From: Deltaproteobacteria bacterium
GTDB lineage: Bacteria > Myxococcota_A > Polyangia > Nannocystales > Nannocystaceae
Direction: 5' to 3'
DNA length: 64,000 nucleotides
Assembly: GCA_016709225.1 (NCBI GenBank)
Contig: JADJEE010000001.1
Coordinates: forward strand, 2,046,001 to 2,110,000
The notes below the pieces were generated by a model that saw only the letters and a list, made by a program, of their open reading frames with translations, was not told the DNA's origin and ran no database searches. Below, piece by piece: positions 7,740 through 16,758 of the stretch. Every line of letters starts with the position of its first letter. The stretch's first letter is position 1. A program made the position numbers and the translations under genes.

Positions 7740-10700
7740 TGCTGAAGTACATCTTCACGGTGCTGCTGGTCGCCGCGGTGTGGGCGGTGGTGTGGTGGTT
7801 CGAGCTGCCGCTGTGGATCGCGATCGCCGTCAGCGTCGCGGCGCTCGCGCTCATCGTCACGATCATCGTGGTCAAGCGCGTGCGCGCCCGTCGGGCCTCC
7901 CGCGAGATCGAGCGCGCGCTCAAGGCCCAGGCCGACAAGCAGGCCAGCGCCGCGCGCCCCGACCTCGAGGCCGACATCCGCGCCCTGCAGGGCGAGTTCA
8001 ACCGTGCGATCGGTGCGCTCAAGTCGTCGCGACTGGGCTCGCGCGGCGCCGCCTCGGCGCTGTACTCCCTGCCGTGGTACGTCATCGTCGGGCCGCCCGG
8101 CGTCGGCAAGAGCACCGCGCTGCGCAACTCGGGGCTGCAGTTCCCGTTCCAGTCCGCTCGCGGCGGCGCCAGCGTCAAGGGCGTGGGCGGCACCCGCAAC
8201 TGCGAGTGGTGGATGACCAGCGAGGCCGTCATCCTCGACACCGCCGGCCGCTACACCACCGAGGACTCCGATCGCGACGAGTGGTTCGCGTTCCTCGACC
8301 TGCTGAAGAAGTACCGCGTGCGTCGGCCGATCAACGGCGTGCTCGCAGCGGTCAGCGTCGCCGACCTGATCGAGGCCCACCCCGACGAGGTCACCGCGCT
8401 GGCCCGCGAGATCCGTGCCCGCACCGACGAGCTGCAGGACCGCCTCGGGGTGGTCGTGCCGGTCTACCTGGTGTTCACCAAGTGCGACCTGTTGCCGGGC
8501 TTCGTGGAGATGTTCGCCGACCTCAAGGAGAGCGAGCGCCACCAGATCTGGGGCTTCACGCTGCCGGCATTCGACCAGCAGGACCTGGTCGGACGCTTCT
8601 TCGATCATTACGACGAGCTCACCGGCGTGCTCGAGAAGCGAGTGCTGCGGCGTGTGGCCGAGGAGCGACGCGGCGAGGGCCGCGAGCGCATCTACGAGCT
8701 GCCGCAGTACCTCGCAGCGCTGCGGGAGCCGCTCGGCCGCTTCATCCACGGCATGATGGCCGAGAACATCTACCACGAGACGCCGATCCTCCGCGGCGTG
8801 TACCTGTCGTCGGGTACGCAAGAGGGCCGTCCGGTCGGGCGCATCATGAACGCGATGGCGGAGGCCTTCGGCATCCAGCCCGCGCTGGGTCGCACCGCCG
8901 CACCCGCGGTCGAGGCCAAGAGCTACTTCCTCGGCGAGCTGTTCCGGCGTGTCATCTTCCCCGACTACAAGCTGACGCGGCCCAACCGCACGCGCGTCCG
9001 CAAGCACAAGATCCTCTCGGGCATCGCAGGTGCGGCGCTGTTGCTGGCCTCGACCGCCATCATGTGGCTACCGGCGCGCTCGTTCGACCAGAACCGCCGC
9101 TTCATCCGCGAGGCCGACGGTGCGGTCGCCAACGTCGAGGCCCACGTCGCCCAGAACTCGGTCGACGTCATCGCCGTCGACCGCATCGAGCCGCTGCGCG
9201 CGGTGGTCGCGACGCTCGCGTCGTACGAGGACGAGGGCCCGCCCATCGGCATGCGGATGGGCATGTACCAAGGCCGGGTGATCTACCCACGGCTTCGCGA
9301 TCTCTACGCCGCCACGGTGCGCAAGGAAATGATGCTCCCGATCGTCGAGCGCGAGCTCGCCGAGCTCGAGCGGTTTACCGGGCGGCATGCCGCGGCCGAT
9401 CGCGAGGCCACCGCGGAGGAGTACCGCACGACCTTCGACCGCCTGCGGTTCTACATGCTGTGCAGCTCACCGTCGGGCGCGGGCGAGCCCGGGCTCGACG
9501 ACGAGGAGCGGGCCTGGCTCGCGGCCCACGTCGTGGACCTCTGGGCCACGCCGCTGCGCGAGGCCGGCGATACCGCGACGCTCACGGCGATCGAATCGGT
9601 CGCGGTCGCCTACGTCGATCTGCTGGCGCGGCAGCCCGATCTCGCGTTCGAGCGCGACACCAAGCTGGTCGACCGCGTACAGCGGATCCTCAAGCGCTCG
9701 GATCGCAGCAAGGCGGTGGCGCAGGCCCTCATCGACGCGGTCGACGGGCCCAGCCTGCGCCTGCGCGACATGGTCGGTGTCAGCTCCATCCGCAACCAGG
9801 ACCGCATCATCCGGCCGGCCTTCACGCGTCGTGGCTACGAGGAACAGGTCAAGCCGCGGCTGCAGGGCAACCTCGACGATCTACTCGACGAGCAGTGGGT
9901 GCTCGGACGTGGCGGTGAGGACGGCGACAGCCTGCGCGCAGAGGAGGTCGAGGCCATCCAGACCGAGTACTTCCGCCGCTACATCGCGGAGTGGCGCGCG
10001 TTCATCGACTCGACCTACATCGAGGCCCCCGACGACTACGTCGACGCGCTGGGGCTGCTCGGTGACCTCACCCGCACGGAGCCCTACCGCGACTTCTTCA
10101 GCCATGTCGCGTACCACACCCAGCTGGTCGATCTCGACGCGGTCGAAGAGGAGGATCCGGACGACGCGCTGGTCTCCGAGGTCGGTCGCATCGCGGGCCG
10201 CAAGGCGTGGCAGAAGTCGCGACTCGGCCGGCTCGGCGTCAACCAGCGCGTGGGTCGCATGGCCGCCCGCTCGGCCGCCGCGCGCGTGCTCGACGACGCC
10301 AACGGCACCATCGTGCTGACCGACCTCGACGTCACCTACGCGTTCCTCGGCCTGGCCGAGTTCGGCGCGCGAAAGCCCAAGCCCGCCCCAGCCGATCCGA
10401 CCGCGCCGCCGCCCCCACCCGAGGCGGTGCCGCTCGACGACTACCAAGAGCAGGTCGCGTTCGTGCGCGACGCGCTGCAGGAGCGCCTCGACGATCCCGC
10501 CGAGTCGGACAAGCTCATCAGCCGACTGAAGGCCGCCCGCTCGAAGGTCAAGTCGCTGCTCGCCGCGCAGGACACCTCGGGCTGGCAGCCCACGCTCGAG
10601 AAGCTGCTGTGGCCGCCGATCGATCTGGTGTCGTCGCTGGCGAGCAAGGGCGTCGCCAACGACATCGCGGGCAAGTGGTGCAACGAGGTCGTCGATCAGT

Positions 10701-11428
10701 CCGAGCGCAGCCTCGCCCGCGGCTACCCCTTCAACCCCAAGGGCGGCGACGTGCCGCTCAGCGAGGTCGCAGACTTCTTCCACCCGCAAAACGGCGACCT
10801 GTGGAAGTTCTACGAGTCGGTGCTCAAGAACGACGTGCCCCAGCGTGGGGTCCGCTTCCAGACCACCGAGCGCGGCGCGGCCTCGACCACGACCTACCGC
10901 CAGGGCCTCGTCACGTACCTCGACGCCGCGATGGAGCTGACCAACGCGCTGTTCCCCCCCGGCAGCGACGAGCCGCTGGTGGAGTTCGACGTGCTGATCG
11001 AGGGCGCGCCGACCGTGAAGGAGATCATCCTGACCATCGACGGGCAGACGCTCAGCTATCGCAACGGCCCCGAGGTGTGGACCAGCATGGTCTGGCCCGG
11101 TGACGGCAACAAGGGCATGCGCATCGAAGCCAAGGGCTTCGGCGTGCACGCCGACCTCGAGCAGGAGGGCGACTGGGGCCTCTTCCGCGTGATGGAGCGG
11201 GGCACCGTGCGGGCCAGCGAAGATGGCCGCAGCTTCACCGTGCAGTGGGACTTCCGCGACGAGAAGGCGGGGCTCGTGCAGATGAAGTTCCGCCCCAAGC
11301 GTGCCGATGCGCCGTTCTTCCACCGCCGCGGCGGTCGCTTCATGGACATGTTCCGCAGCAAGGAGCTGCTCGCGCCGCGCTCGATCGTGGCGTCGGGGGC
11401 CTCGTGCGCCACCCGCGGTGAGCCGTGA
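7739..11428 (+). CDS. tssM: T6SS inner-membrane core protein TssM (IcmF/VasK)
   Basis: A 1229-residue IcmF-family protein that builds the trans-envelope channel with TssL. Two hydrophobic segments lie at about residues 4-20 and 24-45. A P-loop GPPGVGKST at 118-126, together with VILDTAGRY, marks the cytoplasmic NTPase domain; the Walker A lysine is intact. A third membrane span lies near residue 425 (LSGIAGAALLLASTAIMWL), followed by the long periplasmic region. The C-terminus holds the IcmF-related domain with a beta-rich ending (FTVQWDFRDEKAGLVQMKF). It overlaps tagF by 4 bp (GTGA). An Ala/Pro-rich insert around residues 880-900 (PAPADPTAPPPPPE) is probably a flexible linker. Confidence 0.95.
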   Translation: MLKYIFTVLLVAAVWAVVWWFELPLWIAIAVSVAALALIVTIIVVKRVRARRASREIERALKAQADKQASAARPDLEADIRALQGEFNRAIGALKSSRLGSRGAASALYSLPWYVIVGPPGVGKSTALRNSGLQFPFQSARGGASVKGVGGTRNCEWWMTSEAVILDTAGRYTTEDSDRDEWFAFLDLLKKYRVRRPINGVLAAVSVADLIEAHPDEVTALAREIRARTDELQDRLGVVVPVYLVFTKCDLLPGFVEMFADLKESERHQIWGFTLPAFDQQDLVGRFFDHYDELTGVLEKRVLRRVAEERRGEGRERIYELPQYLAALREPLGRFIHGMMAENIYHETPILRGVYLSSGTQEGRPVGRIMNAMAEAFGIQPALGRTAAPAVEAKSYFLGELFRRVIFPDYKLTRPNRTRVRKHKILSGIAGAALLLASTAIMWLPARSFDQNRRFIREADGAVANVEAHVAQNSVDVIAVDRIEPLRAVVATLASYEDEGPPIGMRMGMYQGRVIYPRLRDLYAATVRKEMMLPIVERELAELERFTGRHAAADREATAEEYRTTFDRLRFYMLCSSPSGAGEPGLDDEERAWLAAHVVDLWATPLREAGDTATLTAIESVAVAYVDLLARQPDLAFERDTKLVDRVQRILKRSDRSKAVAQALIDAVDGPSLRLRDMVGVSSIRNQDRIIRPAFTRRGYEEQVKPRLQGNLDDLLDEQWVLGRGGEDGDSLRAEEVEAIQTEYFRRYIAEWRAFIDSTYIEAPDDYVDALGLLGDLTRTEPYRDFFSHVAYHTQLVDLDAVEEEDPDDALVSEVGRIAGRKAWQKSRLGRLGVNQRVGRMAARSAAARVLDDANGTIVLTDLDVTYAFLGLAEFGARKPKPAPADPTAPPPPPEAVPLDDYQEQVAFVRDALQERLDDPAESDKLISRLKAARSKVKSLLAAQDTSGWQPTLEKLLWPPIDLVSSLASKGVANDIAGKWCNEVVDQSERSLARGYPFNPKGGDVPLSEVADFFHPQNGDLWKFYESVLKNDVPQRGVRFQTTERGAASTTTYRQGLVTYLDAAMELTNALFPPGSDEPLVEFDVLIEGAPTVKEIILTIDGQTLSYRNGPEVWTSMVWPGDGNKGMRIEAKGFGVHADLEQEGDWGLFRVMERGTVRASEDGRSFTVQWDFRDEKAGLVQMKFRPKRADAPFFHRRGGRFMDMFRSKELLAPRSIVASGASCATRGEP

Positions 11429-12375
11429 GTGCGACGCTGCCGACGCTGTCGCTGGGCTGCTTCGGCAAGATCCCCAGCTTCGGTGACTTCGTGGCGCGCG
11501 GCACCGGCAGCCCCTGCGGTCGCGCGTTCGAACGCTGGCTGCAGCTTGCCAACGATCGCCTCGCCGAGGCCAGCTGCACCGCGCCCACCGGTCCGGTCGG
11601 CTTCGTGTTCCGCGACGACGCAGCGAGCTCGCTGCTGGTCGGTACGCTGTCGGGCAGCGTCGACAAGGTCGGGCGCCGATTCCCGCTGGCGCTCTTCTGC
11701 GAGCTGGGCCGCTGCGACGGCCTGTGGGCACCGGCGCTGCCGGTCGCGCTGGCACCCGTGCTCGAGCAGCTCGGCGGCATCGCGCATCGGGCCCGGCGCG
11801 ACACCCAGGCCGAGCTCGTCACGAAGCTCGACGCGGTGGCGTTGCCCGCCCCGGCCGCGCTCGTGCAGGCGTGCGCGTCCGAGCGCGCGCGACTGCACGC
11901 CGCGCCCGCGGCTGCCGTGCTCGAGGGCCTGTTCGGCGACGTCGACGCGCGCTGCTACGCGATCGACCTGCTGCTGCGGGCCTGCGAGTCGGCGCGGCGC
12001 TCTCGCGCCGTCACGGCGCCATTGGTGCTGGATCGCGCGGTGGGCAGCGACGTCGAGCTGATGCTGTGGCTGGCGTGCGTGGAGGTCGCGACCGCCGGCG
12101 TGATCGGGGTGCCCTCGGTGCTGTGGGACGTCTCGGCCGCGCGCGTGCTCGTGGTCTTGGGGACCCCCGAGGCCAACGCGCTGCACTGCCAGTGGGGCGC
12201 GCAGGCGCACTATCAGCGGCTCTGGGCCACCACCACCGCCAACGACGACAGCCGTCGCGGCGCCCGCGAGCGGCTGCCCGCCGGGCTCGCCGAGCTGCTC
12301 GCAGACCCCGCGGATCGGGCCGCCAGCGCCGTGATCGAGGCGATCGGCGGGTCTGCGGCCGGCCCCGCCGCGTAG
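11425..12375 (+). CDS. tagF: T6SS accessory protein TagF (ImpM family)
   Basis: A 316-residue protein starting at a GTG that overlaps the tssM stop. The N-terminal domain (to about residue 130) is the ImpM/TagF fold, recognised by LGCFGKIPSFGDFVARG at residues 10-26, an ERWLQ motif and VGRRFPLALF. TagF acts as a post-translational brake on T6SS assembly in Pseudomonas and Agrobacterium; the role here is inferred from family. The C-terminal half (about 150-310) is less conserved and may hold a second domain, which would account for a length above that of a simple ImpM protein (about 220). It closes the first part of the cluster; a 101-bp gap precedes tssB. Confidence 0.85.
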   Translation: MSATLPTLSLGCFGKIPSFGDFVARGTGSPCGRAFERWLQLANDRLAEASCTAPTGPVGFVFRDDAASSLLVGTLSGSVDKVGRRFPLALFCELGRCDGLWAPALPVALAPVLEQLGGIAHRARRDTQAELVTKLDAVALPAPAALVQACASERARLHAAPAAAVLEGLFGDVDARCYAIDLLLRACESARRSRAVTAPLVLDRAVGSDVELMLWLACVEVATAGVIGVPSVLWDVSAARVLVVLGTPEANALHCQWGAQAHYQRLWATTTANDDSRRGARERLPAGLAELLADPADRAASAVIEAIGGSAAGPAA

Positions 12376-12390
12376 CCCCCCGGTGGGCCT

Positions 12391-12410
12391 GCATTTTCCT
12401 TGTATGGGCT
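12391..12410 (+). promoter_or_regulatory. AT-rich element before tssB (possible promoter)
   Basis: A run containing GCATTTTCC and TTGTATGGG is the only AT-rich stretch in the 101-bp gap between tagF and tssB. It may be an internal promoter that lets sheath genes be expressed separately from the baseplate and membrane genes. The hexamer match is weak. Confidence 0.25.
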
Positions 12411-12476
12411 GTGGGTGGACGGCGTCCATTAACGCAGAACTGCAAGCGCAGCCGCGAGCGCGAGGAGATCCAGCCC

Positions 12477-12971
12477 ATGCAATCCCGAGGTTCCGTAGCT
12501 CCCAAAGAGCGCATCAACATCGTCTACCGCAGCAAGACCGTCGGTCAGGAAGAGATCGAGCTGCCGTTCAAGATGCTGGTGATGTCCAACCTGACCGGTC
12601 GACAGAACCCACTCGACGTCGAGAAGCGCAAGCCCATCAACGTCGACAAGGACAACTTCGCCGACGTGCTCGCGAGCCTCGATCTGTCGCTCGAGTTCGG
12701 CGTGCCGAACCGCCTGCAGGAGGGCCAGGACGAGCTGCCGGTGTCGCTGCGCATCAAGTCGCTGGCCGACTTCACGCCGCAAGGCATCGCCAACCAGGTG
12801 CCGGAGCTGCGCAAGCTGCTCGAGCTGCGCGACGCGCTGTCGGCCCTCAAGTCGCCGCTCGGCAACCGCCCCGAGTTCCGCAAGCGCATCCAGGCGATCC
12901 TCACCGATGACACCGCGCGCGAGCGCATGTCGGCCGAGCTGGGCATGACCCCGAGCGTCGAGGAGAAGTGA
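12477..12971 (+). CDS. tssB: T6SS sheath small subunit TssB (VipA)
   Basis: A 164-residue TssB, which interlocks with TssC to form the contractile sheath. The start ATG at 12477 follows GAGGAGATCC. The frame is open further upstream, but that part is an Arg-rich, non-protein-like translation of tagF sequence. Family landmarks are KERINIVYRSKTVG, ELPFKMLVMSNLTGR and a VPELRKLLELRDAL helix near the C-terminus that contacts TssC. Length is normal. The stop is 2 bp before the tssC ATG. Confidence 0.94.
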   Translation: MQSRGSVAPKERINIVYRSKTVGQEEIELPFKMLVMSNLTGRQNPLDVEKRKPINVDKDNFADVLASLDLSLEFGVPNRLQEGQDELPVSLRIKSLADFTPQGIANQVPELRKLLELRDALSALKSPLGNRPEFRKRIQAILTDDTARERMSAELGMTPSVEEK

Positions 12972-12973
12972 CC

Positions 12974-14452
12974 ATGCAGACCCAAAGCGACACCGCCAAA
13001 GCCGCCGAGACCGCGCCCGTCACCCTGCTCGACGAGCTGCTCACCGACGCCCGCGTCGAGCGCTCCGACGCCGACGCCTACCGCATCGCACGCCAGGGCG
13101 TCGAGGCGTTCATGGGCGAGCTGCTGAGCTCGCGCGACAAGTACGGCAAGATCGATCGCGGCGCCGTGGACTCGATGATCGCCGAGATCGACAGCCGCAT
13201 CACGGCGCAGATCAACGACATCCTCCACCAGCAGCAGTTCCAGCAGCTCGAGTCGACCTGGCGCTCGATCAAGTACCTGGTCGATCACTGCGACTTCCGC
13301 GAGAACGTCAAGGTCGAGCTGTTCGACGTCACCAAGGACGACCTCGCCGCAGATTTCGAGGACTCGCCCGAGATCCCGAAGTCCGGCTTCTACCGCGTGG
13401 TCTATGCCGCGGAGTACGGCACCTTCGGCGGCCATCCCTACGGCGCGCTGGTCACCGACTTCCAGTTCGACGCCGGCCACGAGGACGTCCGCCTGCTGCA
13501 GCAGCTGGCGTCGGTCAGCGCGATGGCCCACGCGCCGCTGCTGGCGAACGCGTCGCCGAAGTTCTTCGGCGAGGACACCTTCGAGGCGCTGCCGGGTCTG
13601 CGCGACCTGAAGGCGATGTTCGAGTCGCCGCAGTACGCCCGCTGGCGCTCGTTCCGTGACAGCGAGGACTCGCGCTACATCGGCCTGTGCGCGCCACGCT
13701 TCATGCTGCGCGTCCCGTACGACGCCGATCACAAGCCGGTGAAGGAGTTCGACTTCGCCGAGGACGTGGTCGACAAGCACGAGAACTACCTCTGGGGCCC
13801 CGCCAGCTTCGCGCTGGCCGCCCGCGCCGCCGACTCGTTCGCGCGCTACCGCTGGAGCCCCAACATCATCGGCCCCAAGGCCGGCGGCGCGGTCGAGGAC
13901 CTTCCGCTCCACCAGTACAAGGCGATGGGCGAGCTGCAGACCAAGCTCCCGGTCGAGGTGCAGCTGACCGAGCGGCGCGAGTTCGAGATGGCCGAAGAGG
14001 GCTTCATCGGGCTGGTGTTCCGCAAGGGCTCCGACAACGCGGCGTTCTTCTCGGCCAACTCGGCGCAGCGCGCCAAGTCGTTCCCCGACACCCCCGAGGG
14101 CCACGCGGACGAGGTCAACTACCGCCTCGGCACCCAGCTACCATACATCTTCATCATCACGCGGCTGGCCCACTACATCAAGGTCATCCAGCGCGAGAAC
14201 CTCGGCTCGTGGAAGACCGCCCAGGATCTCAAGCACGAGATCAAGAAGTGGCTGCTGCAGTACACCTCGAGTGGCCCGAAGCTCGACCAACACACGATGT
14301 CGCAGCGCCCGTTCCGCGCGACCAACCTCGAGGTCGAGGAGGTCCCGGGTGAGGTCGGCTGGTACCGCTGCAAGCTCGAGGTCACGCCACACTTCAAGTA
14401 CATGGGCGCCGACTTCACGCTGTCGCTGGTCGGCAAGCTCGACAAGGGTTGA
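12974..14452 (+). CDS. tssC: T6SS sheath large subunit TssC (VipB)
   Basis: A 492-residue TssC, the main contractile sheath protein. The ATG at 12974 is preceded by GGAGAAG and chosen over the GTG at 12968, which lies inside the tssB stop. Conserved features include LESTWRSIKYLVDHCDF at about residues 94-110, YGALVTDFQFD, PLLANASPKFFG, RWRSFRDSEDSRYIGLCAPRF and the C-terminal LVGKLDKG ending. Length is typical (490-500). The cognate disassembly ATPase ClpV is not encoded in this window. Confidence 0.96.
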   Translation: MQTQSDTAKAAETAPVTLLDELLTDARVERSDADAYRIARQGVEAFMGELLSSRDKYGKIDRGAVDSMIAEIDSRITAQINDILHQQQFQQLESTWRSIKYLVDHCDFRENVKVELFDVTKDDLAADFEDSPEIPKSGFYRVVYAAEYGTFGGHPYGALVTDFQFDAGHEDVRLLQQLASVSAMAHAPLLANASPKFFGEDTFEALPGLRDLKAMFESPQYARWRSFRDSEDSRYIGLCAPRFMLRVPYDADHKPVKEFDFAEDVVDKHENYLWGPASFALAARAADSFARYRWSPNIIGPKAGGAVEDLPLHQYKAMGELQTKLPVEVQLTERREFEMAEEGFIGLVFRKGSDNAAFFSANSAQRAKSFPDTPEGHADEVNYRLGTQLPYIFIITRLAHYIKVIQRENLGSWKTAQDLKHEIKKWLLQYTSSGPKLDQHTMSQRPFRATNLEVEEVPGEVGWYRCKLEVTPHFKYMGADFTLSLVGKLDKG

Positions 14453-14482
14453 TCGCGCGACACCTAGAGCGGGGCTCCGACC

Positions 14483-16741
14483 ATGGACAACGCGGCCGTC
14501 ACCCCCGCTGATCGCGTCACGCGATTGATCATGCCGCTGCCCGCGGCCACCGGCAGCACCGGTGCGCCGCGCAGCGGCAGCGAGGTCCGACTGGGCGATC
14601 ACTTCGATCGCATCCACGCCGAGATCGTCAAGCTCGCGCGCCCCAGCGGCGCCGAGGAGATCGACTGGAAGCTCGTCACCACGCGCGCCGAGCTGCTGCT
14701 GGTCGACGAGTCGAAGGACCTGCAGGTCGCCGCCTGGCTGGCGCTGGCGTGGTACCGCCAAGACGGCACCGCCGGCCTGCAGCGCGGCTTCGATCTGCTG
14801 GCGGGCCTGCTCGCGTGGCGCTGGGACGAGCTGTTCCCGCCGGTCGACAAGCTCGCCGCACGGGCCGAGGTGTTGTCGTGGCTCGCCGAGCGCCTCCGCA
14901 GCGACCTCGTCGCGGTGCTCCAGCGCACCCGCGCCGACGACGTCCGCGAGGTGTGGCGGGCATTCCTTCGGCTGCGCGACCTGACGCGCAGTCGATTCCC
15001 CGAGCGCGGACCGGCGCTGGGCCACATCGAGCACGCCTTCGCAGCGCTGCCGGCCGAGCTCGCGGCGGTGCTGTCCGAACCCACCACGAGCAGCGATCCC
15101 GCGACGTCGGCGGCCGCGAACCCTGCGTCGGCCGACGTCGCTCCGAACGCTGGCGCCGCGGCGGTCGCCGACACCGGCACGGCACCCGTGCATCCGCTGC
15201 TGGCCCCGATCGCGGGCGCCGATCCGACCGGCGCCGACCCGTGGCTGTGCGACGAGTTCGAGGGCCTGCGCGCCGAGATCGCGAAGCTCGGCGCCGTCAC
15301 CGGCGAGCCGCCCGCGTGGCCGAAGGTCATCACGCTCGCGCAGAAGATCCTCACCGAGCGCGCCAAGGACCTGCGCTGCATCACCTACTGGTTGCTCGCG
15401 CGCACCCACCAAGACGGCGCGGCGGGGCTGGTCGATGGCTTTGCGCTGCTGCAGCACGCCGCCGGCCTCGGTGAACAGCTGCACCCGCGGCGCGCCAAGG
15501 CCCGCGCCGGCGCGTTCACGTGGCTGGGCGAGCGGCTGCAGGCCGAGCTGGTGCGGCAGCCACCCGCCATCACGGCCGATGAGCTGGCCGCCGTGCGGGC
15601 GTCGATCGTGGCGTGCAAGGCCGCGTTCGATCCGCTGTGCGACGGCACCTCCGGCCTCACGATCGCCGACGAGGCGCTGTCGCGGCTCAAGACCAAGCCG
15701 AGCGCCAAGCCGGCCGTCGCGCGGGCGCCCACCCCGACCGCGGCGCCGAAGCCCGCGACCCCCATGAGCGCCCCGGCCGGCGCTGTCGCGGCCACCGAGG
15801 GGCTCGACGACCTCGCGCGCACCCTGCTCGACGAGGCCACCCGTCGCTCGGCTGCCGGACACGCCGACGGCAGCGCGCTGCGCCTGCGCCGGCTCGCGCT
15901 GTGGATGGTCCCGCCTGCGGCGGGCGCGGCCAAGAAGCTCGACTGCGAGGTCGGCACGGCGGCGCAGCGAGGCGAGCTGGCGGCACTGGCCGCCAGCGAG
16001 AGCTGGTCGGAGCTGCTGCACAACTGCGAGCTGTTGGTGTTGCAGTTCCCGTGGTGGATCGACCTCACCTACTTTTCGGCAATGGCCGCCGAGCACGTGA
16101 TCGACAAGGACGCGGCTCGGGCACTGCGCGCCGAGCTCTGCGCGCTGGCGCTGCGCCATCCGACGCTGATGTCGTCGTTCGATCGCAAGGGTCAGTGGCT
16201 GGCCAGCAAGGACGTCCGCGACTGGTTCGCGCGCGAGCTGACGCCGCGCCCGCCCGAGCTCGCGACCGCGTCCGCGGCGGCGGCCGAGCCCGCGCCGACA
16301 CCGGCCGCCCCACCGCCCGTCGCCGCGACCGCTGCGGCCCCCGCCGAGGTCGGCGCGAGCACGGGCCAGCAAGAGACGACCCTGCCGACCGAGATCGTCG
16401 ACGCCCTGCGCGGCAAGAAGTTCGACGACGCCATGACCCGCGCATCGACGTGGATCGCAGCCGCCGGCAGCGGCCGCGACCGCTTCGCGCGCAACCTCGC
16501 GCTCGCGCAGGCGTGCCTGTCGAGCTCGGAGCCCAAGCTCGCGCTGCCGATGTTCCGCGCGCTCGAAGGTCAGCTGCGCAAGTGGACCGTGGAGCAGTGG
16601 GATCCCAGCCTGGTGGCCGGGTGTCTGCGGGGATACCTCGCGTGCAAGCAGGGTCTCGGGCTCGGCCTCGGCCCTGACGAGCGCCTGCTCGACGAGCTGG
16701 TGCTGCTCGATCCACGGGCGATGACCGGCTGGACGCGCTGA
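14483..16741 (+). CDS. tssA: T6SS cap protein TssA with two ImpA_N repeats and a VasJ-type C-terminus
   Basis: A 752-residue TssA, longer than common versions (350-550). Two copies of the ImpA_N motif are visible. The first lies around residues 68-135 (LLVDESKDLQVAAWLALAW, then RGFDLLAGLLAWRWDELFPP). The second lies around 285-360 (ILTERAKDLRCITYWLLAR, then DGFALLQHAAGLGEQLHPRR). They are joined by an Ala/Pro/Thr linker. The C-terminal half (about 440-750) matches the VasJ-type domain, with LRRLALWMVPP and LLVLQFPWWIDLTYFSA. TssA proteins initiate or cap sheath growth. The ImpA_N duplication is read directly from sequence; its effect on sheath assembly is unknown. Confidence 0.9.
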   Translation: MDNAAVTPADRVTRLIMPLPAATGSTGAPRSGSEVRLGDHFDRIHAEIVKLARPSGAEEIDWKLVTTRAELLLVDESKDLQVAAWLALAWYRQDGTAGLQRGFDLLAGLLAWRWDELFPPVDKLAARAEVLSWLAERLRSDLVAVLQRTRADDVREVWRAFLRLRDLTRSRFPERGPALGHIEHAFAALPAELAAVLSEPTTSSDPATSAAANPASADVAPNAGAAAVADTGTAPVHPLLAPIAGADPTGADPWLCDEFEGLRAEIAKLGAVTGEPPAWPKVITLAQKILTERAKDLRCITYWLLARTHQDGAAGLVDGFALLQHAAGLGEQLHPRRAKARAGAFTWLGERLQAELVRQPPAITADELAAVRASIVACKAAFDPLCDGTSGLTIADEALSRLKTKPSAKPAVARAPTPTAAPKPATPMSAPAGAVAATEGLDDLARTLLDEATRRSAAGHADGSALRLRRLALWMVPPAAGAAKKLDCEVGTAAQRGELAALAASESWSELLHNCELLVLQFPWWIDLTYFSAMAAEHVIDKDAARALRAELCALALRHPTLMSSFDRKGQWLASKDVRDWFARELTPRPPELATASAAAAEPAPTPAAPPPVAATAAAPAEVGASTGQQETTLPTEIVDALRGKKFDDAMTRASTWIAAAGSGRDRFARNLALAQACLSSSEPKLALPMFRALEGQLRKWTVEQWDPSLVAGCLRGYLACKQGLGLGLGPDERLLDELVLLDPRAMTGWTR

Positions 16742-16758
16742 ACCAGCGAGGATGATCG

